A DNA stretch of 10,128 bases from an uncultured Bifidobacterium sp. Its GTDB lineage: Bacteria; Actinomycetota; Actinomycetes; Actinomycetales; Bifidobacteriaceae. The notes below the pieces were generated by a model. The model saw only the letters and a program-made list of their open reading frames with translations. It had not been told where the DNA came from and searched no databases. A program made the translations under genes and the position numbers. Numbering within the stretch: position 1 is the stretch's first letter; the number at the start of each line of letters is the position of its first letter. Below, piece by piece: positions 1-4,997 of the stretch. Location of the stretch: positions 1-10,128 of the forward strand of contig NZ_CASEXV010000058.1 of NCBI RefSeq assembly GCF_949292005.1. The letters run 5' to 3'.

Positions 1-2
1 CA

Positions 3-1397
3 CAAGCCACGCCTGGGGCGCCCACCCCCCACTACCCCCCTCTCTCACGCCGCCCCTACACGCCGCTCTGCCGCCCTCGCAATGATGGGCGTCGCTTCGA
101 CCGTCGTGATGACCGTCGTGATGACAGGCGTGATGGGGATCGTCGTGACGATCGCCGTCAGAGGTCGGGTGGCTATGGCCGTGACGACCGTCGTGGCGGG
201 GACCGCGACCATCGTGACTTCCGGGGCCCGCGCCGGGACGGCGACCATGGGTCGTTCCGCCGCGACGATGCTCCGCGCCGCAACTCGGATGGCACGATAT
301 CCTTCCCGTCTCAGAATCCATACACGGATCGGCGCCCTGGCGAGCCACGCATGCCCAAAGGGCTTGAATGGGCCATGCTGTCGAAGGACGAGCGTGAGCG
401 TCTGAGGGGATTATCCAAGGAGCACGCCGAGAACGTGGGACTGCATATCCTCGCGGCATACGCACTTGAGCCCGACGATCCGGCTGGGGCCCTCCAGCAT
501 GCCCAATGGGCGGCGAAACAGGCCTCTCGGGTCGATTTCGCGAGGGAGACCCTTGCTTTCATCGCCTACCGGCAGGGCAACTACACTTTGGCGTTGCGCG
601 AGTTTCGCACAGCCCACCGCATGAACGGGTATCCGGATTATCTGCCGTTCATCGCAGATTGCGAGCGTGGTCTGGGCCATCCACGCAAGGCCATCGATGT
701 CGCCGTATCGGAGGACGGTCATGCCTTGGACGGCGAGGCGAAGGTCGAGATGTTCCTCGTCTATGCGGGCGCTATGGCCGATCTGAAGCTGTGGGACAAG
801 GCGCTTGACGTCGTGCGAAAGCTGGAGCGCGTGAGGGGCCTGTCAGGCGAGTATCGGATGCGGGCCACGCAGGCGGAGCAGCTTTTCCTCGAGGAATCGG
901 GGAGAACCGACGAGGCGGCCGCGTTGAACGACACCCTCGATAAGCTCGAAAGCCAGTACGCCGATGTGGATGAGGACGACGAGAACGCCGAGGAAATCGT
1001 CATCGACTATGATCTCGAGCGTTTGTCCCCAGCCCTTTTTGATGAGGTGGGGATTGAGGTGGACGATGAGGATTCCGATGAGGATCGCGATGATGTCGAC
1101 GCCGATGATTCCTCTTCCGATGATGAGGTTTCCGATGAGGCCGTTTCGGACGGTGACGTTTCGGAAGGTGACGTTTCGGAAGAGACGGGTGACGCGCCCG
1201 AAACGACGGATCCAGTTGGAGACGTCGCCGAGGATGCTGCCGTAGGGGCCATAGGGGTCGTGGAATCCGCGGAATCATCCAATGGGTCCGATGACGAGAC
1301 TGTCGTGGAAGACTCCGAGGTCCGGAAGCCCTCCGATGGAAGCGTGGACGCGGACACCGTCGAGGATGAAAGCCCCCGGGAGGGCGATGAGCGGTGA
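3..1397 (+). CDS. TPR-type protein with Arg/Asp-rich head and acidic tail (5' partial)
   Basis: The reading frame is open from the window edge and has no ATG, GTG or TTG before 351, so the gene very probably begins upstream. The stretch before 351 reads as a coherent low-complexity Arg/Asp/Gly-rich segment (repeats of RRDD), as expected of real coding sequence. Residues about 125-310 of the visible frame are helical, with TPR-like hairpins (for example the part reading GNYTLALREFRTAHRMNG). From about residue 319 to the stop the chain is an Asp/Glu/Ser-rich disordered tail with short VSEGD repeats. A TPR-like protein of unknown function sits at the same place in M. tuberculosis (Rv1691). A binding or scaffold role is only inference; the basic/acidic head and acidic tail suggest interaction with nucleic acid or a ribosome-related partner. 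The stop overlaps the next start by four bases (GTGA). ATG 351 is an internal alternative start giving 348 residues, which I consider less likely. Confidence 0.8.
   Translation, partial: QATPGAPTPHYPPLSRRPYTPLCRPRNDGRRFDRRDDRRDDRRDGDRRDDRRQRSGGYGRDDRRGGDRDHRDFRGPRRDGDHGSFRRDDAPRRNSDGTISFPSQNPYTDRRPGEPRMPKGLEWAMLSKDERERLRGLSKEHAENVGLHILAAYALEPDDPAGALQHAQWAAKQASRVDFARETLAFIAYRQGNYTLALREFRTAHRMNGYPDYLPFIADCERGLGHPRKAIDVAVSEDGHALDGEAKVEMFLVYAGAMADLKLWDKALDVVRKLERVRGLSGEYRMRATQAEQLFLEESGRTDEAAALNDTLDKLESQYADVDEDDENAEEIVIDYDLERLSPALFDEVGIEVDDEDSDEDRDDVDADDSSSDDEVSDEAVSDGDVSEGDVSEETGDAPETTDPVGDVAEDAAVGAIGVVESAESSNGSDDETVVEDSEVRKPSDGSVDADTVEDESPREGDER
99..134 (+). repeat. 12-bp tandem repeat, three units, coding for Arg/Asp-rich repeats
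   Basis: Two exact copies of GACCGTCGTGAT (99-110, 111-122) are followed by a variant, GACAGGCGTGAT (123-134). The unit is a multiple of three, so copy changes would lengthen or shorten the Arg/Asp-rich head of the TPR protein without breaking the frame. Related degenerate units continue to about 200. Confidence 0.7.
1152..1181 (+). repeat. 15-bp direct tandem repeat in the acidic tail
   Basis: GGTGACGTTTCGGAA occurs twice back to back (1152-1166 and 1167-1181). It encodes part of a VSDGD-VSEGD-VSEE series in the disordered acidic tail of the TPR protein. The unit is in frame, so it can vary in number without disrupting the gene. Confidence 0.75.
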
Positions 1398-2437
1398 CGG
1401 GTTCTCTCAAAGGGTCGGATGGTCCGCTGCTCGATAGGTATTCACTGGCGCTTGTGGATCTTGATGGTGTCGTCTACCGGGGCGGTGAGGCGGTGGACCA
1501 CGCTGTGGAATCGATTGACGCCGCGCGCTCCGCGGGCATGTCCGTCGTGTACACGACGAACAATTCCTCGCGATATCCGCGGGTGGTGGCAGAGCAGCTG
1601 CGGGGCTACGGACTCGATGCCGCTGACGGGGATGTGATCACATCGTCGATGGTCGCGGCGCGGATGGTCGCACGGGAACTGGAGCCCCAATCTCCGGTTC
1701 TGGTCATCGGAGCCGACCATCTGCGTGACGAGGTGGCCGGACAAGGGCTTGTCGTCGTCAATGATGCCCGTGATCACCCGGTAGCCGTCATTCAGGGATG
1801 GTATCCGACACTGTCGTGGCATGAGCTTGCCGAGGCCTCGTATGCCATCGAATCCGGGGCGCGTTATTTCGTGACGAATCGGGATCTTACGATTCCGCGC
1901 GAGCAGGGGATTGCTCCGGGATGCGGATCGCTGATTGCCGCGGTCATCGCCGCGACGGGCATGGAGCCGGAATCGTCGGCGGGGAAGCCCGAATCCGCGA
2001 TGTATGACGAGGCCCGTGTGCTTGCGGCCCATGACGGGCAGACGCCGGTTGGCCGTGACCTGTGTCTTGCGGTTGGGGATCGTCTGGACACGGACATCGA
2101 GGCCGGAAACCGTGGCGGCTATGATTCCCTGGTCGTTCTCACGGGAGTAGCGGACGCTCGTGCTCTCATGTGCGCGCCCCGACATCTTCGTCCGACCTTC
2201 GTCTCCCGGGATCTGCGCGGTCTGGCGCAGACGCATCCCCGTCCGACGCGACGTTCTCTGGCCCGCTGGTCCTGTGGCGATGCGGTGACCCGTCTTCAGG
2301 ACGGGGATCTGGAGGTCGCGGGTGGCACGGGCATCGACCGACTTCGCGCAGCCTGCTGCGCGGCATGGGATCTTATGGACAACGCCGACGGTCTGGAGGG
2401 AGCGCGGCTTCCGGACATCACAGTCGAGGACGTCTGA
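1394..2437 (+). CDS. NagD-type HAD-IIA phosphatase, likely glycerol 3-phosphate phosphatase class
   Basis: This 347-residue cytoplasmic hydrolase carries the full HAD signature: DLDGVVY at 22-28 (nucleophile Asp22, acid/base Asp24), TTNNSS at 54-59 (motif II), Lys198 in SAGKPE (motif III) and GDRLDTD at 228-234 (motif IV). The VTNRD and PGCGSLIAA segments at 160-182 lie in the C2 cap typical of NagD/p-nitrophenylphosphatase proteins. About 65 residues beyond the catalytic core (280-347) form an extra C-terminal part, as in the mycobacterial counterpart. The gene in the same position in M. tuberculosis (Rv1692) is reported to dephosphorylate glycerol 3-phosphate. I transfer that substrate only by position and family, so it is inference. 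The GTG start at 1394 is supported by GGGAGGG at 1378-1384, nine bases upstream, and overlaps the TPR gene stop by four bases. Its own stop overlaps the next ATG by one base, indicating translational coupling. Confidence 0.9.
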   Translation: MTGSLKGSDGPLLDRYSLALVDLDGVVYRGGEAVDHAVESIDAARSAGMSVVYTTNNSSRYPRVVAEQLRGYGLDAADGDVITSSMVAARMVARELEPQSPVLVIGADHLRDEVAGQGLVVVNDARDHPVAVIQGWYPTLSWHELAEASYAIESGARYFVTNRDLTIPREQGIAPGCGSLIAAVIAATGMEPESSAGKPESAMYDEARVLAAHDGQTPVGRDLCLAVGDRLDTDIEAGNRGGYDSLVVLTGVADARALMCAPRHLRPTFVSRDLRGLAQTHPRPTRRSLARWSCGDAVTRLQDGDLEVAGGTGIDRLRAACCAAWDLMDNADGLEGARLPDITVEDV

Positions 2438-2592
2438 TGGACGGCACCCGGAAGGATTTCAAGGATCGTTTTCCAGGATTGGCATCGGCGGATCCGAAGG
2501 ATTCGACGGCGTTTCTCACCGAGCTTCACGCGGCCGTCGACGCGTTGGAACGCGAGTTGGACACCACGCGAGTTCATGATTCGCATGACTGA
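2437..2592 (+). CDS. Conserved-type small protein, 51 residues
   Basis: The ATG at 2437 overlaps the phosphatase stop in the arrangement TGATG. The product (MDGTRKDFKDRF... to ...RVHDSHD) is acidic and hydrophilic. It has a short N-terminal segment, a PGL turn, then a single predicted amphipathic helix around FLTELHAAVDALERELD that could pair as a coiled coil. There is no signal peptide or membrane segment. M. tuberculosis has a similarly small protein of unknown function (Rv1693) exactly between the phosphatase and tlyA, which supports this being a real gene. The gene overlaps the tlyA start by 8 or 17 bases depending on the tlyA start chosen. No function can be read from the sequence; the coupled position would fit a partner of the phosphatase or of TlyA. 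Confidence 0.7.
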   Translation: MDGTRKDFKDRFPGLASADPKDSTAFLTELHAAVDALERELDTTRVHDSHD

Positions 2593-3325
2593 GCGTCTTG
2601 ATGTCGAACTGGTCCGACGCGGCCTTGTCGATTCGCGGACCAAGGCTCGTCGCCTTATCGACTCCGGTGCGGTGTCGGTGGAGGATGCTGTGGTGACGAA
2701 ACCCTCGTTCGGGGTGGGGCCGGAGGCTCGTCTACACGTCGATTCGGGACCGCGTTATGTGTCGCGCGGAGCCGTGAAGCTTGTGGGAGCCTTTCGAGCC
2801 TTCGCGGATAGGGGTCTTGACGGGGCGCAGGGCATGCGTTGTCTTGACATCGGGGCCTCGACGGGGGGATTCACCCAGGTTCTTTTGCGTTACGGGGCCG
2901 AAAGCGTCGTTGCCTTGGATGTCGGGCATGGACAGCTTCATCCTCTTGTCGCCGCAAATCCACGCGTCGTGGAGATGAGCGGTGTCAATATCAGGGACGT
3001 GTCGGCGGACGACCTTCCTTTCGCTCCCGATCTCATCGTGTCGGATGTGTCGTTTATATCGTTGACGTTGGTTATTCCGGTGGTATCCGATATCGCCCGT
3101 CCGGGAACGCGCGTGGTTCTGCTGATCAAGCCGCAGTTCGAGGTGGGGCGCGGGAATCTTGGTGCGCATGGCGTGGTGTGCAACGAATCGTTGCGCCGTC
3201 GGAGCGTCGACGATGTATGCCGCTGCGCCGAAGGACACGGTCTGTCCGTTCTAGCGGTTGCGGACTCTCCAATCACCGGCATGCATGGGAATAGGGAGTA
3301 TTTGCTCTACGCGGTCCGACGCTGA
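2576..3325 (+). CDS. tlyA: 16S/23S rRNA cytidine-2'-O-methyltransferase TlyA
   Basis: The product is 249 residues long (246 if it starts at ATG 2585). TlyA enzymes add 2'-O-methyl groups to cytidines of 16S and 23S rRNA using S-adenosylmethionine, and this methylation makes ribosomes sensitive to capreomycin-type drugs. An S4 RNA-binding domain spans about residues 5-58 (LDVELVRRGLVDSRTKARRL). The linker RYVS at 60-63 sits where the mycobacterial interdomain tetrapeptide is found. The Rossmann methyltransferase domain follows, with the SAM loop DIGASTGGFT at 91-100. The FtsJ-like catalytic tetrad appears complete: Lys68 (RGAVKL), Asp157 (SDVSF), Lys185 (LLIKPQFE) and Glu241 (GNREYL). Neither possible start has a good ribosome binding site, so translation is probably coupled to the overlapping small gene. 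The 3' end overlaps the convergent bactofilin-like gene by 19 bases. Confidence 0.93.
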   Translation: MIRMTERLDVELVRRGLVDSRTKARRLIDSGAVSVEDAVVTKPSFGVGPEARLHVDSGPRYVSRGAVKLVGAFRAFADRGLDGAQGMRCLDIGASTGGFTQVLLRYGAESVVALDVGHGQLHPLVAANPRVVEMSGVNIRDVSADDLPFAPDLIVSDVSFISLTLVIPVVSDIARPGTRVVLLIKPQFEVGRGNLGAHGVVCNESLRRRSVDDVCRCAEGHGLSVLAVADSPITGMHGNREYLLYAVRR

Positions 3326-3984
3326 ATGTTCCTTCGATCACCGTCGATGAACAGAACCGATGATGTGGTGTCCTGAACGAATCGTGATGTGAAGTGGACC
3401 GTGTGCACCACGCATCCGCCGTCTATCGATACGTCATGTCCATTGATCTGGCGGCATGTCGTGGCCCGAAGGCTTACCGTGCGTCCTTGGATGGTGGATA
3501 TCCTGCTGTGGCCCAGATAGGCCTTGGCGTGGCGGTTGAGCGTCAGACCGTCCAACGGCCTGATCAGCACGGTGCGGCTCGCGCTCATGGCTCCGGCTGA
3601 ACGCGCCCTTCCATCTATCGTGACGTCCCGCCCGACTATCGTTCCGCCCGATTCGACAAGACCTCGAATCGACAGGACGTGTCTGGCGGTGACGTGTCCT
3701 CGCGTGATGAGGCTTCCGGTGAAATCCAACGCTCCACAGTGCAGGGATCCGGATACCGACAGTCTGCCGTGTCCGTCGATCCGATCCACGATCACATCCC
3801 CGAGACACTCCAACGTCCCCGAGGCCATCGACACCCGTCCGCCCGCGCATCTCACACAATGTGCTCTGCCCGTTACGATGAGTTCGTCGAAGACCACCCC
3901 ATCCTCGATCGTCGCGTCGCTGACGACCGAAATCGTTCCGTATCGACCGCGGACCACCGTCCCCCTGTCCACGAGAATGTCCAT
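3307..3984 (-). CDS. Bactofilin-like polymer-forming beta-helix protein
   Basis: The 225-residue product has no signal peptide or membrane segment. It is built from short alternating hydrophobic/turn repeats (for example LSVSGSLHCGALDFTGSL and VLSIRGLVESGGTIVGRDV) of the kind that form a right-handed beta-helix, as in bactofilins. The C-terminal third (about 160-205: ISTIQGRTVSLRATT, then a block ending DGGCVVHTVHF) resembles the conserved ending of polymer-forming cytoskeletal proteins of Gram-positive bacteria, where a GPGC-x-I-x-x-VEY block occurs. That match is from memory of the family, not a search. Bactofilins assemble into filaments that scaffold cell-shape or envelope proteins; such a role here is inference. 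Start choice: ATG 3984 is preceded by GGAGGGG (3995-3989) at four bases. The frame stays open to 4173, but that extension looks non-coding. The gene is - strand, 236 bases after ktrA, and overlaps tlyA tail to tail by 19 bases. It contains six cysteines, including a CVRC pair at 43-46. Confidence 0.75.
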   Translation of the reverse strand: MDILVDRGTVVRGRYGTISVVSDATIEDGVVFDELIVTGRAHCVRCAGGRVSMASGTLECLGDVIVDRIDGHGRLSVSGSLHCGALDFTGSLITRGHVTARHVLSIRGLVESGGTIVGRDVTIDGRARSAGAMSASRTVLIRPLDGLTLNRHAKAYLGHSRISTIQGRTVSLRATTCRQINGHDVSIDGGCVVHTVHFTSRFVQDTTSSVLFIDGDRRNIQRRTA

Positions 3985-4110
3985 AACACCCCTCCGCCCC
4001 GTTGTGGCAAGCCGGTCGGCGCCATCCCGCCTCGCTCCGGTACGGTGAGGAATCAGGCCGAACTTATGGCTTCCATGCCAGCATATATGAAGTAAAAGGG
4101 GTTTCCGCGC

Positions 4111-4129
4111 GTCACATGTCGCGTGACGG
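4111..4129. repeat. 19-bp dyad repeat, copy 1
   Basis: GTCACATGTCGCGTGACGG matches the sequence at 4200-4218 at 18 of 19 positions. Each copy is itself a dyad with arms GTCAC and GTGAC around a 7-base centre; here the arms extend to CGTCAC/GTGACG (4110-4128). This has the size and symmetry of a dimeric regulator's operator. It lies upstream of the bactofilin-like gene. Confidence 0.65.
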
Positions 4130-4153
4130 GAATTTCTATCCATTACCGAATCG

Positions 4154-4166
4154 TTCATCCGATGAA
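4154..4166. repeat. Palindrome TTCATC-C-GATGAA
   Basis: This dyad has perfect 6-base arms around one central base. It lies between the two 19-bp dyad copies. A related dyad (TCATCC-GT-GGATGA, 4221-4234) overlaps the ktrA stop codon. It is possibly a second operator type, but short enough that chance cannot be excluded. Confidence 0.45.
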
Positions 4167-4199
4167 TTGACATACAAACGTGGAAAAACGACGGGTGTG

Positions 4200-4218
4200 G
4201 TCACATGGCGCGTGACGG
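4200..4218. repeat. 19-bp dyad repeat, copy 2
   Basis: GTCACATGGCGCGTGACGG is the second copy of the dyad, starting 89 bases from copy 1 and differing only at one central base. It lies two bases beyond the ktrA stop codon, so it could also act as a hairpin in the ktrA transcript. No adjacent T-run supports a standard terminator. Confidence 0.65.
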
Positions 4219-4220
4219 CG

Positions 4221-4871
4221 TCATCCGTGGATGAAATGGTCGATCTGGTCCTGCGTCCCCATGATGATCAGCTCATCATTGCGTTTCATGACCAGATCCT
4301 TCGAACCATAAGCCAGCTCTCGTCCGGGCGACTTCACGGCCACCACGGTGACGCCGAAGCGCTCATGGATTCTGGCGTCCCCGATCGACACGCCCACGGC
4401 GTGCTGGGGGGTGTGGATCTTCACGACTGAATGGGGGCCTTCGATTTCGATGTAATCGAGGTAGTCGCCCGAGACCAGATGCCCGACGCGATGGCCGGCG
4501 TCGGTTTCGGCGTTGATGATGTGTCTGGCCCCGATGCGCTGCAGAATCCTCGCGTGCTGGGCCGACACCGATTTGGCCCAGATATCGGTGATGCCAACGT
4601 CGAGGAGGTTCCCCGCAGTGATGACCGAAGCCTCTATGCTGTCGCCGATGGCGACGACGGCCGATGTGAAGTCCTTGGCGCCCAGCTGCTCCAAGGCATA
4701 GACGTCGGTCATATCCGCCTGGACGGTGGGGATCTGCGATGACCATCTGTTCACCAGATCGGCATCCTTGTCCACGGCGAGAACATCCTGCCCGAGACTG
4801 TCCAACATGGTCGCGACTGCAGCTCCGAATCGCCCAAGACCTACCACCAGAACGCTTCTGTTCTTCGCCAT
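4221..4871 (-). CDS. ktrA: Potassium uptake regulatory subunit KtrA/TrkA (RCK protein)
   Basis: The 216-residue length is typical of single-unit KtrA/KtrC proteins, about half of the double-unit E. coli TrkA. The N-terminal Rossmann (RCK_N) domain has the nucleotide loop VGLGRFG at 10-16 and an acidic residue after the second strand (VDKD, 33-36), which bind adenine nucleotides. The RCK_C domain covers about 137-215 and ends with the usual ...NDELIIMGTQDQI strand-helix element. In the family, an octameric ring of this protein sits on the cytoplasmic face of the KtrB/TrkH dimer and opens it; RCK_C domains in Gram-positive homologues can bind c-di-AMP. The gene lies 126 bases downstream of the channel gene on the same strand. 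The start at 4871 has an AGGAA ribosome binding site eight bases upstream, and an octamer tandem repeat lies just before that. I cannot tell from sequence alone whether Ktr or Trk naming is correct. Confidence 0.92.
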   Translation of the reverse strand: MAKNRSVLVVGLGRFGAAVATMLDSLGQDVLAVDKDADLVNRWSSQIPTVQADMTDVYALEQLGAKDFTSAVVAIGDSIEASVITAGNLLDVGITDIWAKSVSAQHARILQRIGARHIINAETDAGHRVGHLVSGDYLDYIEIEGPHSVVKIHTPQHAVGVSIGDARIHERFGVTVVAVKSPGRELAYGSKDLVMKRNDELIIMGTQDQIDHFIHG

Positions 4872-4889
4872 GGTTGCTGTTCCTTTCCA

Positions 4890-4913
4890 TTTGTGCGTTT
4901 GTGCGTTTGTGCG
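4890..4913. repeat. Octamer tandem repeat (TTTGTGCG x3) before ktrA
   Basis: Three exact tandem copies of TTTGTGCG (4890-4897, 4898-4905, 4906-4913) are followed by a decayed fourth (TTCGTACC, 4914-4921). On the ktrA strand the unit reads CGCACAAA. It lies directly upstream of the ktrA ribosome binding site, so changes in copy number would alter leader length and possibly expression without touching coding sequence. Confidence 0.8.
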
Positions 4914-4952
4914 TTCGTACCGCGATGGACCTCATGCATTCGAAAGATCAAC

Positions 4953-4976
4953 GGGCGGCGGATCGTGGCGCCGCCC
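4953..4976 (-). terminator. GC-rich hairpin after the channel gene (weak terminator or processing stem)
   Basis: On the - strand, GGGCGGCG, an 8-base loop and CGCCGCCC form a perfect 8-bp stem 21 bases after the channel gene stop. It is followed by GTTGATCTTT, which is only mildly T-rich. It may partly terminate or stabilise the transcript and so set the ratio of channel to regulatory subunit. The poor T-run makes a full terminator doubtful. Confidence 0.5.
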
Positions 4977-4997
4977 CCCGTCCGGTCGTCGCGCATG

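Larger units (their letters stand above)
3985..4220 (-). promoter_or_regulatory. Intergenic region upstream of the bactofilin-like gene
   Basis: This gap between the ktrA stop and the bactofilin-like start is more AT-rich in its middle (4081-4200) than the flanking genes. It contains the repeated dyads listed separately. A TATATG-like candidate -10 on the - strand lies at 4083-4089, without a convincing -35. I see no classical terminator with a T-run after ktrA. A plus-strand TTGACA at 4168-4173 has no matching -10 downstream. The region probably holds the promoter of the bactofilin-like gene, but its exact position is uncertain. Confidence 0.45.

Noticed and set aside
1007..1410. Long - strand open frames opposite the acidic tail (Ser/Thr-rich and Arg/Pro-rich products)
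   Set aside because: They are shadows of the GAT/GAG/TCC-rich codons of the acidic tail, with biased composition, no domain and no ribosome site.
1442..2236. 264-codon - strand frame opposite the NagD-type phosphatase
   Set aside because: The + strand carries a complete HAD motif set, and the antisense product has no recognisable motif.
3985..4173. N-terminal extension of the bactofilin-like gene to an ATG at 4173
   Set aside because: The added 63 residues look non-coding (His/Arg-rich, no pattern) and cover the dyad-containing regulatory gap. ATG 3984 has a strong ribosome site.
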